Part shown: in pieces, positions 46,226-57,961 of the stretch
Position numbering within the stretch: position 1 is the first letter of the stretch
Layout: each line of letters opens with the position of its first letter
Source of the DNA: Ferrigenium straubiae
GTDB taxonomy: Bacteria; Pseudomonadota; Gammaproteobacteria; Burkholderiales; Gallionellaceae
Assembly: GCA_019449655.1 (NCBI GenBank)
Contig: JAHQXD010000001.1
Span: forward strand, 461,562-525,561
Reading direction: 5' to 3'
DNA: 64,000 nucleotides
Position numbers and translations under genes: made by a program
Notes under the pieces: model-generated
What the model was told of the DNA's origin: nothing
Seen by the model: only the letters and a program-made list of their open reading frames with translations
The model's database searches: none

Positions 46226-46459
46226 TTACTTTTGATGCGCCAAGACGTAGTCGATGGCTTGCTGGACGGTGGTGATTTTTTCCGCGTCTTCATCGGGGAT
46301 TTCGCATTCGAATTCTTCTTCCAGAGCCATCACCAGCTCTACGGTATCCAGAGAATCAGCACCCAGATCGTTGACGAAAGAAGATTCATTCTTGACTTCC
46401 GATTCGTTCACGCCAAGCTGTTCGGCGACGATCTTTTTAACGCGTTGTTCAATAGACAT
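46226..46459 (-). CDS. acpP: Acyl carrier protein
   Basis: The 77-residue acidic four-helix carrier. The phosphopantetheine Ser is in [20 protein letters not shown]. It heads the acpP-fabF-pabC-mltG-tmk-holB-tatD run, with GGTGGGAG before the ATG and a promoter about 40 bases upstream. In most relatives fabG is immediately upstream; here fabG is more than 6 kb away. Confidence 0.98.
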   Translation of the reverse strand: MSIEQRVKKIVAEQLGVNESEVKNESSFVNDLGADSLDTVELVMALEEEFECEIPDEDAEKITTVQQAIDYVLAHQK

Positions 46460-46499
46460 TTATATCTCCCACCTAGTTTAAGTTAAAAAAGCGGACGGG

Positions 46500-46527
46500 A
46501 TTGTATCAAAGTTGCCGGAAATTCCAA
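46500..46527 (-). promoter_or_regulatory. Candidate promoter of the acpP operon
   Basis: On the - strand TTGGAA (46527-46522), 16-base spacer, TACAAT (46505-46500), about 40 bases before the acpP ATG. The separate promoter fits acpP being detached from fabG. Confidence 0.5.
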
Positions 46528-46612
46528 ACGAAAACCGCTAAAAATCGCCCGTCCCGCCCCGCTTTTGCCGCCATCTATTTGATTAACCGGAATTCCTGCT
46601 TTCAGGTCAGGG

Positions 46613-48394
46613 CTATTCATGATCCGGCGGCGGCGCGATTTTGATGATCTCCTCCACCGTGGTCAGCCCTGCCGCGACCTTTTCCGCCCCGTTGAGGCGC
46701 AGCGGCTTCATGCCCTCGCGTCTCGCCAGCGCCTTGATCTTGGCGAGTTCGGCATCCCTGACCACCAGCTTTTTCATTTCCATGCTGAGCGGCAGCATCT
46801 CGTAGATGCCGGTGCGCCCGCGATAGCCGGTCATGCGGCATTCGAGGCAGCCGATGGCGGCATTGACCTGAGCGGGCTTGGCGGCCTTCCACGGTGAGAC
46901 CAGTTCCTGCCAGGCCTCGTCGCTGATTTCGCCCGCAGCCTTGCAATGCGGGCACAGCGTGCGCGCCAGGCGTTGCGCCATCACGCCCAGCAGCGTCGAA
47001 TTGAGCAGATAGGCCGGCACGCCCAGTTCGAGCAATCGCGTGATCGCGGAAGGCGCGTCGTTGGTATGCAGCGACGACAGCACCAGATGGCCGGTGAGCG
47101 CCGCCTGGATCGCCATCTCGGCAGTTTCCGCGTCGCGGATTTCGCCCACCATGATGATGTCCGGATCCTGCCGCAGCAGGGTGCGCACGCCGTCGGCAAA
47201 ATTCAGGCCGATGTTGTGCTGCACCTGCATCTGGTTGAACGCCGGCTCGATCATTTCGATCGGGTCTTCCACCGTGCAGACGTTCACCTCCGGCGTGGCG
47301 AGCTGCTTCAGCGTGGAATACAGCGTGGTGGTCTTGCCGGAGCCGGTCGGGCCAGTCACCAGGATGATGCCGTTGGGCTGGCTCGTCCAGCCGTTCCACA
47401 GTGCGGTCTGCTCGCGCGAAAAGCCGAGATCGGTGAAATTTTTCACCAGGATTTCCGGGTCGAAGATGCGCATCACCAGCTTCTCGCCGAAGGCGGTCGG
47501 CATCGTGGAGAGGCGCAGTTCGATCTCATCGCCCTCCGCGCTGACCGTCTTGATGCGTCCATCCTGCGGCCGGCGCTTCTCCACCATGTCCATGCGCCCC
47601 AGCAGCTTGATGCGGTTGGTGATGGCGTTGGTGACGGGCATCGGCAGCTGGTAGACCTGGTGCAGCACCCCGTCGATGCGGAAGCGCACAATGCCGAGGT
47701 CGCGGCGCGGCTCCAGGTGGATGTCGCTGGCGCGCTGCTCGAAGGCGTACTTGAACAGCCAGTCCACCAGCGTCACCACATGCTGCTCGTTGGCGTCGAG
47801 GTTCTTGTTCTTGCCCAGTTCGACCAGTTGCTCGAAGTTCTGCACCCCGATGGCCTGCCCCGCCCTGGCCTTGCTGGCAAGCTGCACCGAACTCGCGAGG
47901 CTGTATATTTCCGGCAGGTAGTGGTTGATGTCGAGCGGGCTGGCCAGCACCAGCCTGATCTTCAGGTTGAGGATGCGCTCCAGGTCCGCCACCCAGTCGG
48001 TGAGGAAGGGTTCGGCGGTGGCGATGCTCACCTCGCGCTCGCCTAGCCCGACCGGCATGATCTTGAGCCGCTCGGCGTAGGACTTGGAAATGATGCTGGC
48101 GATGCCGGCGAAATTCAGCTGCAGCGGATCGATGTGAAAATACGGCATGCCGAGATGCGCCGCCAGCCATTCGGTGAGGAACTCGGTAGTGAGCAGCTTG
48201 TTGGGCGGCAGCAGATTGCGCCATTTCTGCTCGCCGATCACCGCCAGCGGATGGATGTGGTCGGCCTTGTGGCTCCTCATGAGCCGGCTCGCATCCTCCT
48301 CCGCCACCATGCCGTCCCGCATCAGCCAGCGCAGGATGAACTCCAGCGTCAGTTTCTGCCCACGCTGTGCGGCGATGAAATTCTCTTTATTCAT
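46613..48394 (-). CDS. GspE/PilB-family secretion ATPase
   Basis: A 593-residue hexameric ATPase of the type II secretion / type IV pilus family. N-terminal GspE/PulE domain (about 1-150), Walker A GPTGSGKTTTLYS, Asp box TVEDPIE, Walker B LLRQDPDIIMVGEIRD, His box LHTNDAPSAITRL, and a zinc module CPHC...CLEC. There are no pilus or secretion genes nearby, so the partner machine (pilus or T2SS) cannot be decided. The gene lies in the 6-kb block that separates acpP from fabG. Confidence 0.88.
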   Translation of the reverse strand: MNKENFIAAQRGQKLTLEFILRWLMRDGMVAEEDASRLMRSHKADHIHPLAVIGEQKWRNLLPPNKLLTTEFLTEWLAAHLGMPYFHIDPLQLNFAGIASIISKSYAERLKIMPVGLGEREVSIATAEPFLTDWVADLERILNLKIRLVLASPLDINHYLPEIYSLASSVQLASKARAGQAIGVQNFEQLVELGKNKNLDANEQHVVTLVDWLFKYAFEQRASDIHLEPRRDLGIVRFRIDGVLHQVYQLPMPVTNAITNRIKLLGRMDMVEKRRPQDGRIKTVSAEGDEIELRLSTMPTAFGEKLVMRIFDPEILVKNFTDLGFSREQTALWNGWTSQPNGIILVTGPTGSGKTTTLYSTLKQLATPEVNVCTVEDPIEMIEPAFNQMQVQHNIGLNFADGVRTLLRQDPDIIMVGEIRDAETAEMAIQAALTGHLVLSSLHTNDAPSAITRLLELGVPAYLLNSTLLGVMAQRLARTLCPHCKAAGEISDEAWQELVSPWKAAKPAQVNAAIGCLECRMTGYRGRTGIYEMLPLSMEMKKLVVRDAELAKIKALARREGMKPLRLNGAEKVAAGLTTVEEIIKIAPPPDHE

Positions 48395-48417
48395 GGCAAG
48401 CCATCAGGATGAACGAC

Positions 48418-48573
48418 TCAAGCAGCAGGTGTCTCGCCCGCCGGCGGCTGCAGCGAGCCATCCTGGGGCTGCTCGCCCTGTGCCGCTGCCTTCTTCTGCC
48501 GCTTCTCCTCCTGCTTCTTTTTCTTGGCGAGTTCTTTCTGACGTTTCTCGTACGAGTAATTTGGTTTGGCCAT
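48418..48573 (-). CDS. Small lysine-rich conserved protein
   Basis: A 51-residue highly charged protein (MAKPNYSYEKRQKELAKKKK, then Glu/Lys/Arg and a Pro/Ala tail), too short for common ORF cut-offs. The MAKPNYSYEKRQKELAKKKK opening matches small proteins I recall in other betaproteobacteria. It has a GAGCGGGA-like ribosome site and ends 23 bp before the ATPase start. Function is unknown; RNA or ribosome binding is a guess from charge. Confidence 0.7.
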   Translation of the reverse strand: MAKPNYSYEKRQKELAKKKKQEEKRQKKAAAQGEQPQDGSLQPPAGETPAA

Positions 48574-48685
48574 TTGCGTTCCCGCTCTTTAAGTTTGAGG
48601 GGCACATGATAACAAGTCCTTCGGCCTTGTAGCGCTTTGATGTTTACGGAGCGGGTTGCGCGCAGCCCTCTGTTATCATTGAGCC

Positions 48686-50539
<1,854 letters not shown>

Positions 50540-50606
50540 CGTATCTTCTAAAGCTACGGTACCCCTACTCCCTCTACATCCCACTGCTCACCCGCAGCGT
50601 AGCTCC

Positions 50607-52019
50607 CTACAGCGCGCGCACCTTCACCGTTTTGCCCTTAACCTTGCCGGCCGACAATTTGCGCACGGCCTCTGTGGCGATGTTGCGCGCGACGGCGACA
50701 TAGGTGGAGAAGTCGGTCACGGTGATCTTGCCGACCTGCTCGCGCGTGTATCCCGCCTCGCCGGTGAGCGCGCCCAGCACGTCGCCGGGGCGGATCTTCT
50801 CCTTGCGCCCGCCGAGTATCTGCAGCGTCACCATCGGCGGCACCAGCGGCGAGTCGTCATCGTTTTGCAGCGCGCCCAGCTCATGCCACTCCGGTTCGAT
50901 GCGCATCATCTGCGCGAGGCTGACGATGCGATGCCGGTCGCTCGGGCCGCACAGGCTCAGCGCCCAACCGTCCTGATCGGAGCGGCCGGTGCGGCCGATG
51001 CGATGGATATGGACTTCCGGGTCAGGCGTGACATCAACGTTGATCACCGCTTCGAGTTGCGCGATATCCAGGCCCCGCGCGGCCACATCGGTAGCTACCA
51101 GCACCGAGCAACTGCGATTGGCGAACTGGATCAGCACCTGGTCGCGTTCGCGCTGTTCCAGATCGCCATTCAGGGTCAGCGCCTTGACGCCCTGGGCATG
51201 CAGCGCTTCCAGCAGGGAGCGGCATTGCTGCTTGGTGTTGCAGAAGGCCAGCGTGCTAACCGGACGGTAGTACTTGAGCAACATGCCGACCGCCTGCAAA
51301 CGCTGCTCGTTTGCCACCTTGTAGAAGCGCTGGCGTATTTTGCCTTCCTCATGCTGTTCCTGCAGCTTCACTTCCCGAGGATTGCGCAGGAACTGGCGCG
51401 CCAGCCGCGCGATGCCTTCGGGATAGGTCGCCGAGAATAGCAGCGTCTGGCGCTCTGCGGGGCAGCGTCTCGCCACCCAAGCGATCTGGTCGTAGAAGCC
51501 CATGTCCAGCATGCGGTCGGCCTCGTCGAGCACCAGCGTGTTGAGCGCCTCCAGGTTCAGCGTGCCGCGATCCATGTGATCCATGATGCGCCCCGGCGTG
51601 CCGACGACTATATGTGCGCCGTGCTCAAGGCTGGCAATCTGCGGGCGCATCGTGCTGCCGCCGCACAGCGTCAGTATCTTGATGTTATCTGCGGAGCGCG
51701 CCAAGCGGCGTATCTCCTGCGTCACTTGGTCGGCCAGCTCGCGCGTCGGGCACAGCACCATTGCCTGTACCGCAAAGCGGCGCGGGTTAAGGCGGGTCAA
51801 CAGCACCAGCGCGAACGCCGCGGTCTTGCCGCTGCCGGTCTTGGCCTGCGCGATCAGGTCATGCCCGGCCAGCGCGATCGGCAGGCTGGCCGCCTGTATC
51901 GGGGTCATCGTCAGGTAGCCCAGCTGCTGCAAGGTCGATTGCATGCCGGGCGACAGCGGCAGTTCGCTGAAAGAGCACCCGGCTGTGGAGGCGGAGGTGG
52001 GTGTTTGAGTATCGGCCAT
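50607..52019 (-). CDS. dbpA: DEAD-box RNA helicase DbpA
   Basis: The 470-residue helicase matures the 50S subunit at 23S rRNA helix 92. Motifs: AQAKTGSGKTAAF, PTRELADQV, LDEADRMLDMGF, FSATYPEG and HRIGRTGRSDQDG. The C-terminal RNA-binding domain (RKEKIRPGDVLGALTGEAGY) is the DbpA-specific RRM-like module. It lies eight bases after the unknown gene upstream on the same strand. Confidence 0.95.
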   Translation of the reverse strand: MADTQTPTSASTAGCSFSELPLSPGMQSTLQQLGYLTMTPIQAASLPIALAGHDLIAQAKTGSGKTAAFALVLLTRLNPRRFAVQAMVLCPTRELADQVTQEIRRLARSADNIKILTLCGGSTMRPQIASLEHGAHIVVGTPGRIMDHMDRGTLNLEALNTLVLDEADRMLDMGFYDQIAWVARRCPAERQTLLFSATYPEGIARLARQFLRNPREVKLQEQHEEGKIRQRFYKVANEQRLQAVGMLLKYYRPVSTLAFCNTKQQCRSLLEALHAQGVKALTLNGDLEQRERDQVLIQFANRSCSVLVATDVAARGLDIAQLEAVINVDVTPDPEVHIHRIGRTGRSDQDGWALSLCGPSDRHRIVSLAQMMRIEPEWHELGALQNDDDSPLVPPMVTLQILGGRKEKIRPGDVLGALTGEAGYTREQVGKITVTDFSTYVAVARNIATEAVRKLSAGKVKGKTVKVRAL

Positions 52020-52027
52020 GGTTACGC

Positions 52028-52510
52028 TCAGTCCTTGCGCCGTTTGGTAAAGAACGGCTTGCGCTGCCCCGGGCGTTTGCGGTCGGCTTCTGCCGGTTTG
52101 GGCTTGGGCACCAGCCAGCTTCTACCAGATTTTTTGGCGGCCTGATGTTCCGCAATGGCCGCAGCGAGTTGTTCCACCGTCAATAAAATGATCGCGTGTT
52201 CGCCCTTGAGATGGTAATCGGCGAGCAATTCCCTGATGCCGAAGATGCGTTCCGGGGTGTCGGCTTTCTTGCGCTGGCCTGCCATCATTTGCTGCGCATC
52301 CGGCGCCAGCGTATAGCCGCCCTCCTGCGCGCAGATCAAGCCGTATTCGGAGAGCCGATAAAACGAATCGGACAATTTTGTTTCGGAAGGAATCGTTCCT
52401 TGAGTCAGATCGGCCGCAGCAATGATCTCGACAAGACCGGCCGGCCGTCGCTTCGCAGCAAGCGACAGGGCCAGCAAAAGGATTGCATCAACATCGTGAA
52501 CTGGATACAT
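52028..52510 (-). CDS. Unknown basic protein upstream of dbpA
   Basis: A 160-residue protein beginning MYPVHDVDAILLLALSLAAK. The first 90 residues look like a small winged-helix (ALSLAAKRRPAGLVEIIAAAD, then DSFYRLSEYGLICAQEGGYT with a beta-hairpin), and the tail is strongly basic (RKRPGQRKPFFTKRRKD). The basic tail and pairing with dbpA suggest RNA or DNA binding. No family is recognised. Confidence 0.65.
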   Translation of the reverse strand: MYPVHDVDAILLLALSLAAKRRPAGLVEIIAAADLTQGTIPSETKLSDSFYRLSEYGLICAQEGGYTLAPDAQQMMAGQRKKADTPERIFGIRELLADYHLKGEHAIILLTVEQLAAAIAEHQAAKKSGRSWLVPKPKPAEADRKRPGQRKPFFTKRRKD

Positions 52511-52745
52511 CGCGTGCCTTTTCAATAAATATGGGAGATGAGCGCCAAACGGACCGGGGAGTAAGCGCGCCGTGGCGGCAGGAAACATCAGCCAGATACC
52601 AATCCGGCCCCTCGCGAGCAAGAGAGTGTAATGGTTTACGGCGTAGAACCCAGCGTAGTGCCGAGCAGTTTGGTGAATAATACGAAAGCTTCAGGTTCGG
52701 AACCGGCCATACGCCCAAGGCCGTTCCGCGGCGACGGCAGCCACC
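52511..52745. other. Gene-free gap with one hairpin
   Basis: The gap contains an inverted repeat CGGAAC-GGCC / GGCC-GTTCCG (52698-52728, 10-base loop) 18 bases past the fabG stop, without a T-run. It may end the fabG-side transcript. Nothing else is recognised. Confidence 0.4.
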
Positions 52746-53489
52746 CTACTCCATGTACATCCCGCCGTTTACATGCAGCGTGGCGCCGGTGATGTAGGAC
52801 GCGCCGGGGCCGGCGAGGAAGGCCACGGCGGCGGCGACGTCGGCGGCTTGGCCTAAGCGTTTCAGCGGCACATGTTCGACCAGCTTGGCGCGCTGTTCTT
52901 CGCCCAGGCCCTGGGTCATGTCGGTGTCGATGAAGCCGGGGGCAATGCAGTTCACGGTGATGTTGCGGCTGCCGATCTCCTGCGCGAGCGATTTGGTGAA
53001 ACCGATCATGCCTGCCTTAGAAGCGGCGTAGTTGGCCTGGCCGGGGTTGCCCATGCTGCCGACCACCGAGCCGATGCTGATGATGCGCCCGCCTCTCGCC
53101 TTCATCATCGCGCGCAGCACGGCGCGCGAAAGGCGGAACACCGACTTGAGGTTGGTCGCCAGCACGTCGTCCCATTCCTCGTCGGTCATGCGCGCCAGCA
53201 GGTTGTCTTTGGTGATGCCGGCGTTGTTCACCAAGATCGAGACTTCGCCGAACTGTTTGCGCAGTTCGCCCAGCATGTGTTCGGTTTGCGCGGCGTCGTT
53301 GACGTTCAGCACCATGCCCGCGCCCTTGATCTCGGCCGCGTCCAGATAGGCGCTGATGGCTTGCGCGCCGCTGTCGCTGGTGGCGGTGCCGATCACGGTA
53401 GCACCGTGCCTGCCGAGTTCCAGTGCGATGGCTTGGCCGATGCCGCGGCTGGCGCCGGTCACCAGTGCGATTTGTCCGAGTAGTGTCAT
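52746..53489 (-). CDS. fabG: 3-oxoacyl-ACP reductase
   Basis: The 247-residue NADPH-dependent short-chain reductase. GASRGIGQAIALELG cofactor loop, catalytic Ser in ISIGSVVGSMG and Tyr/Lys in YAASKAGMIGF. Ten bases after fabD. Last gene of the plsX-fabH-fabD-fabG run; acpP, its usual next neighbour, is displaced. Confidence 0.96.
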   Translation of the reverse strand: MTLLGQIALVTGASRGIGQAIALELGRHGATVIGTATSDSGAQAISAYLDAAEIKGAGMVLNVNDAAQTEHMLGELRKQFGEVSILVNNAGITKDNLLARMTDEEWDDVLATNLKSVFRLSRAVLRAMMKARGGRIISIGSVVGSMGNPGQANYAASKAGMIGFTKSLAQEIGSRNITVNCIAPGFIDTDMTQGLGEEQRAKLVEHVPLKRLGQAADVAAAVAFLAGPGASYITGATLHVNGGMYME

Positions 53490-53499
53490 GTCGGTCTCC

Positions 53500-54432
53500 T
53501 TATGCGAGTGCAGCCAAAGCCAGCTTCAGCGCCTCGCCGTCGTTGATGGCCAGGGCCTGCTGGTTGGTGTCGATGCGTTTGTTGAGTCCCGCCAGCACCT
53601 TGCCCGGCGCGCATTCGGCGTTGTGGGTGATGCCCTGCTTGCCGAATTCCAGCACGGTCTCGACCCAGCGCACCGGCGAATACAACTGGCGCACCAGCGC
53701 ATCCTTGATCGCCGCGCCGCCACTGTAAGCCGCAACATCGGCGTTGTGCAATACCGGGACGATGGGCGCCTGCACGGCGACATCGGCGAGGTAGCCGCGC
53801 AACTGCTCCGCTGCGTCCTTGAGCAACTGGCAATGCGACGGCACGCTCATCGGCAGCATGATCGCGCGCTTCGCGCCCTTGGCCTTGGCCAGCTCCATGC
53901 CGCGCTCGACCGCCGCGCGGTTCCCTGCGATCACTACCTGCCCCGGCGAGTTGAAATTCACCGCTTCGAGCACCTCGCCCTGCGCGCCTTCGGCACAAAC
54001 CGCGCGCACGGCGTCGTCGTCGAGGCCGAGGATCGCGGCGATGCCGCCCACGCCTTCCGGCACGGCCTGCTGCATGCATTGCGCACGATAGCGCACCAGC
54101 GGCAGCGCATCGGCAAAGTGCAACGCGCCGGCGGCGACCAGCGCGGTGTATTCGCCGAGGCTGTGCCCCGCCAGCATCGCCGGAGTTGCGCCGTTTTGCG
54201 ATTGCCAGGCACGGTACACGGCCACGCCTGCGGTGAGCATGATCGGCTGGGTGTTCACGGTGGCGTTCAGGTCGGCATCGCTGCCCTCGGCAACCAGCTG
54301 CCACAGGTCCTGTTTCAATACCTCGGAGGCTTCGGCGAAGGTGTCGCGCACCGCGGGAAAATCGGCGTAGCCGTTCATCATGCCGCGCGATTGCGAGCCT
54401 TGACCTGGAAATACGAAAGCGAATTTAGTCAT
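53500..54432 (-). CDS. fabD: Malonyl-CoA:ACP transacylase
   Basis: The 310-residue enzyme loads malonyl units onto ACP. AFVFPGQGSQSRGM at the N-terminus, catalytic Ser in LAGHSLGEYTALV, and the later catalytic His in SVPSHCQLL. It is separated from fabH by a 92-bp palindromic spacer. Confidence 0.95.
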   Translation of the reverse strand: MTKFAFVFPGQGSQSRGMMNGYADFPAVRDTFAEASEVLKQDLWQLVAEGSDADLNATVNTQPIMLTAGVAVYRAWQSQNGATPAMLAGHSLGEYTALVAAGALHFADALPLVRYRAQCMQQAVPEGVGGIAAILGLDDDAVRAVCAEGAQGEVLEAVNFNSPGQVVIAGNRAAVERGMELAKAKGAKRAIMLPMSVPSHCQLLKDAAEQLRGYLADVAVQAPIVPVLHNADVAAYSGGAAIKDALVRQLYSPVRWVETVLEFGKQGITHNAECAPGKVLAGLNKRIDTNQQALAINDGEALKLALAALA

Positions 54433-54448
54433 ATGTAGAACCTTATTG

Positions 54449-54507
54449 AGCTTGTAGCTGGTAGCCTGTAGCGGATAGCCAAGCGGTTCTGCTACTGGCT
54501 ACAAGCT
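54449..54507. repeat. Palindromic spacer inside the fab operon
   Basis: AGCTTGTAGC (54449-54458) and GCTACAAGCT (54498-54507) are perfectly inverted, with several further GTAGC/GCTAC units between. It falls between fabH and fabD and could modulate expression of the downstream genes or be a dispersed repeat. Confidence 0.55.
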
Positions 54508-54524
54508 ACGAGCTACTAGCCGAT

Positions 54525-55487
54525 TTACCATTTAATCAGCACCGCACCCCAGGTAAACCCGCCGCCCACCGCCTCGATGAGGATGTTCTGGCCGGGCTTG
54601 ATGCGCCCGTCTTGCACGGCGGTATCCAGCGCCAGCGGGATCGAGGCCGCCGAGGTGTTGCCGTGATGCGCGACGGTGACCACCACGTTGTCCATGCCCA
54701 GGCCGAGCTTCTTCGCGGTGGCTTCCATGATGCGGATATTGGCCTGGTGCGGCACCAGCCAGTCGATGTCTGAGCCTTGCAGCTTGTTTTCTTCCAGCAC
54801 TTCCTCGACGACTTCGCTCAGCACCTTGACGGCAAACTTGAACACCGCCTGCCCGTCCATCTTGATGAACGGATCGCCTTGCACCTCGCCGTTGCGGATG
54901 TGGCCACCGGCCTTCAGCATGTCGCGATGGCGGCCGTCGGCGTGCAGCTTGCTGGCGACTATGCCCGGCGTTTCGCTGGCCTGCAGCACCACCGCTCCGG
55001 CGCCATCGCCGAACAGCACGCAGGTGCCGCGGTCGGTCCAGTCCAGCATACGCGACAGCACTTCCGCGCCGACCACCAGCGCAGTCTTGGCCTGCCCGCC
55101 ACGGATGTAGAGGTCGGCGGTGTTCAGCGCATAGACGAAGCCGCCGCATACCGCCTGCATGTCGAACGCCGCGCCGCAATTCTTGATGCCGAGCTTATCC
55201 TGCAGGATGCAAGCGGTACTGGGGAAAATCTGGTCGGGCGATGTGGTTGCGACGATGATCAGGTCGATCTCGTCCGCCTTGATTCCCGCCGCCTCGATGG
55301 CGCGGCGGCTGGCGTGCAGGGCGAGGTCGCTGGTCATTTCGCCTTCCGCCGCGATATGCCGCTCGACGATGCCGCTGCGCGAAAAAATCCAGTCGTGCGA
55401 GGTCTCGACGATCTTTTCCAGATCGTAGTTGGTCAGCGTCCTGGCGGGCAGATAGCTGCCGGTGCCGATTATCCTTGAATGCATCAT
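54525..55487 (-). CDS. fabH: 3-oxoacyl-ACP synthase III
   Basis: The 320-residue enzyme starts fatty-acid synthesis by condensing acetyl-CoA with malonyl-ACP. Catalytic Cys in [13 protein letters not shown], His in [10 protein letters not shown] and Asn in HHGNTSAAS. The start [14 protein letters not shown] at 55487 overlaps the plsX stop as ATGA. Confidence 0.96.
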   Translation of the reverse strand: MMHSRIIGTGSYLPARTLTNYDLEKIVETSHDWIFSRSGIVERHIAAEGEMTSDLALHASRRAIEAAGIKADEIDLIIVATTSPDQIFPSTACILQDKLGIKNCGAAFDMQAVCGGFVYALNTADLYIRGGQAKTALVVGAEVLSRMLDWTDRGTCVLFGDGAGAVVLQASETPGIVASKLHADGRHRDMLKAGGHIRNGEVQGDPFIKMDGQAVFKFAVKVLSEVVEEVLEENKLQGSDIDWLVPHQANIRIMEATAKKLGLGMDNVVVTVAHHGNTSAASIPLALDTAVQDGRIKPGQNILIEAVGGGFTWGAVLIKW

Positions 55488-56521
55488 GCTGCTCCTTGCG
55501 CCGCGCCTTGACGGGCGTGGTGCCATTTTTCGATATGCTCGCTGATATGCCGCAGCATGCCCTCGCGCGCCTCCCCGGCTGCGCGCTCGATGGCGCAGCG
55601 GAAGGCGTAGGCGTCTGCCGAACCGTGGCTCTTCACCACGATGCCCTTCAGGCCGAGGAAGCTCGCGCCATTGTAGCGGCGGTGATCGACGCGGTGCTTG
55701 AAGGCCTTGAGCACCGGCATCGCGACCAGCCCGGCGAGTTTGGTGAATGCATTGCGGCCGAATTCCTCGCGCAGGAAGCCGCCCAGCATCTGCGCCAGCC
55801 CCTCGGTGGTCTTGAGCGCAACGTTGCCGACGAAGCCGTCGCACACCACGATGTCGGTGGTGCCCTTGAAGATGTCGTTGCCCTCGACGTTGCCATAGAA
55901 ATTCAGGTCGCTGTTGCGCAGCAGCCCGGCGGCCTCTTTGACCACCTCGTTGCCCTTGATGTCTTCGCTGCCGATGTTCAGCAGGCCGACGCTGGGATTG
56001 GGTTTATGCTCCAGCGCGGTGACCAGTGTGGAGCCCATGAGTGCGAATTGCAGCAGGTGTTCGGCGGTGCAATCGGTGTTCGCGCCGAGGTCGAGCATGC
56101 AGATCTGGCCTTTTTTGGTCGGCAGGTACGAGGCGATTGCGGGCCGGTCGATGCCGGGGAGGGTCTTCAGCACGTAGCGCGCCGTCGCCATCAGCGCGCC
56201 GGTATTGCCCGCGCTGACACAGGCCAGCGCCTCGCCGCTCTTGACCAGGTCGATGCTGGCGCGCATCGAGGAATCCTTCTTGCCTCGCAGCGCCGATTGC
56301 GGCTGCTCGTCCATCCCTACCACTTCGCTCGCGGGATGAATGCGCAAATGGGCGCTCGTCTGCGCACCCAGGTTGCGCAACTCGGATTCGATGGCATCGG
56401 GAATACCCACCAGGACGATGGTGTCGCCGGGAGAATGCTTCAGGTAATCGACCGCGGCGCGGACGGTGACCGCCGTGCCATGATCGCCTCCCATCGCGTC
56501 TATGGCCAATGTGACGTCCAC
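55484..56521 (-). CDS. plsX: Phosphate acyltransferase PlsX
   Basis: The 345-residue enzyme makes acyl-phosphate from acyl-ACP for phospholipid synthesis. It has the N-terminal [23 protein letters not shown], and [12 protein letters not shown], all PlsX signatures. It follows rpmF by 81 bases, the usual rpmF-plsX-fabH order. Confidence 0.95.
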   Translation of the reverse strand: MDVTLAIDAMGGDHGTAVTVRAAVDYLKHSPGDTIVLVGIPDAIESELRNLGAQTSAHLRIHPASEVVGMDEQPQSALRGKKDSSMRASIDLVKSGEALACVSAGNTGALMATARYVLKTLPGIDRPAIASYLPTKKGQICMLDLGANTDCTAEHLLQFALMGSTLVTALEHKPNPSVGLLNIGSEDIKGNEVVKEAAGLLRNSDLNFYGNVEGNDIFKGTTDIVVCDGFVGNVALKTTEGLAQMLGGFLREEFGRNAFTKLAGLVAMPVLKAFKHRVDHRRYNGASFLGLKGIVVKSHGSADAYAFRCAIERAAGEAREGMLRHISEHIEKWHHARQGAAQGAA

Positions 56522-56602
56522 TAGGCGATTCCTTGGAAGAAAAATCAGGAATGGAAAAGAAAACGCAGCCGGCCTTCACGGCCGGCTGCGTAACTTAAGG
56601 GC

Positions 56603-56782
56603 TTACTCGCCCTTGGTCTTGATTACCTTCTTGCCACGGTAAAAGCCGTTCGGGCTGATGTGGTGGCGCAAATGAGTTTCGCCCGTTGTCGGCTCGACCG
56701 CCGTTGCCGGGTTGGTCAGAAAATCGTGGGCGCGGTGCATGCCGCGCTTGGACGGGGATTTTTTGTTCTGCTGAACTGCCAT
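56603..56782 (-). CDS. rpmF: 50S ribosomal protein L32
   Basis: A 59-residue protein ([20 protein letters not shown]), just below common ORF cut-offs. It is the canonical L32 start and, as in betaproteobacteria, lacks the four zinc cysteines. It lies between yceD and plsX. Confidence 0.96.
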   Translation of the reverse strand: MAVQQNKKSPSKRGMHRAHDFLTNPATAVEPTTGETHLRHHISPNGFYRGKKVIKTKGE

Positions 56783-56816
56783 GTTGCCTCCTAATAAAAC
56801 CCTAAAAACAAATTAA

Positions 56817-57317
56817 TTACGCACTACGCTTCAATTTCGCCAAAGCTGCGAAAGGATTCTTTTCTGCCCCACGTTCACTCTCAAGCCCTGTTGCCTGACA
56901 AGCGCCGAACTCATGCCTGGGCGCGATTGGCAGGCTCAGCAGAATCTCTTCTTCCAGCAGATTCAGCACATCCAGGTGCGTATCTGCCAGGATGCTGTCG
57001 AGCTCTTCTTCTTCCTCATCGTCCAGCGCATCCAGGCTGGCCTGGTCGCGCAACAGCAGCCGCGTATCGATCTGCACCGCATGATCCATCGCACCGAGGC
57101 AGCGCTGGCAGCGCAACCGGCAGTTTCCGGTTATGCCGACTTCCAGCAGGGGATGGCCTTGCTTGTCTGCGCCGCCGCGTACCGTGTACTTCATGACTCC
57201 CTGAGAACCTTCCAGGGAGTCCAGCAAACGCGGCAACCCGGCAACCGGCACTTCGCCGCTTATTTGCCTGCCATTCCCGGCAAAATCCAGGCTGTCGATG
57301 AAAGGCCGTGCGGACAT
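56817..57317 (-). CDS. yceD: YceD/DUF177-family protein
   Basis: A 166-residue protein implicated in 23S rRNA accumulation. The motif CRLRCQRCLG (C-x3-C-x2-C) and the acidic DDEEEEELDSI segment are typical. The start is MSARPFIDSLDFA at 57317. It lies directly upstream of rpmF, as in most proteobacteria. Confidence 0.9.
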   Translation of the reverse strand: MSARPFIDSLDFAGNGRQISGEVPVAGLPRLLDSLEGSQGVMKYTVRGGADKQGHPLLEVGITGNCRLRCQRCLGAMDHAVQIDTRLLLRDQASLDALDDEEEEELDSILADTHLDVLNLLEEEILLSLPIAPRHEFGACQATGLESERGAEKNPFAALAKLKRSA

Positions 57318-57374
57318 GAGGCGCGCATGATATATTTTTCGCCGCTCCCTGTCAAAAATCCCAAGGAATAATAG

Positions 57375-57959
57375 TTGAATTCTCAGTTGCTTGTCCTCGC
57401 CTCCACCTCCGTTTACCGCAGCGAGCTCCTCAAACGGCTGCAACTCCCATTCGAGACCGCCGCCCCCGATGTGGATGAAACGCCCCTGCCGGGCGAGCCG
57501 GCGCGCGCCACCTCGGCGCGCCTCGCTCAGGAAAAGGCCCGCGCCGTTGCGGCCAGATACCCCGATGCGCTGATCATCGGCTCCGACCAGGTTGCCCTGC
57601 TGGAAGGCCGGCAGCTCGGCAAGCCGCTCACCCACGACAACGCGGTCAGGCAATTGCGCGCCATGCGCGGCAAGACGACCTGCTTCCATACCGCCGTGGC
57701 GCTGCTGAACGGCAGGACCGGCAACATGCAGACCGAGGTCGCGGAAAATTACGTCACGCTGCGCGAGCTCAGCGACGCCGAGATCGAGGGTTATTTGCTC
57801 AAGGAACAGCCCTACCACTGCGCCGGAAGCGCAAAATCCGAAGGGCTGGGCATCGCCCTGATGAGCAAGATGACCGGCGACGACCCGAATGCGCTGATCG
57901 GCCTGCCGCTGATCCTGCTGAGCCAAATGCTGCGCCGCGAAAACGTCCACCTGTTTTAG
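57375..57959 (+). CDS. Maf-like nucleotide pyrophosphatase (YceF type)
   Basis: A 194-residue Maf-family enzyme, probably hydrolysing 7-methyl-GTP. Motifs [38 protein letters not shown] and the catalytic region are intact. The start is TTG 57375 with AAGGAA upstream. It is divergent from yceD and two bases before the methylase gene. Confidence 0.9.
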   Translation: MNSQLLVLASTSVYRSELLKRLQLPFETAAPDVDETPLPGEPARATSARLAQEKARAVAARYPDALIIGSDQVALLEGRQLGKPLTHDNAVRQLRAMRGKTTCFHTAVALLNGRTGNMQTEVAENYVTLRELSDAEIEGYLLKEQPYHCAGSAKSEGLGIALMSKMTGDDPNALIGLPLILLSQMLRRENVHLF

Positions 57960-57961
57960 CC

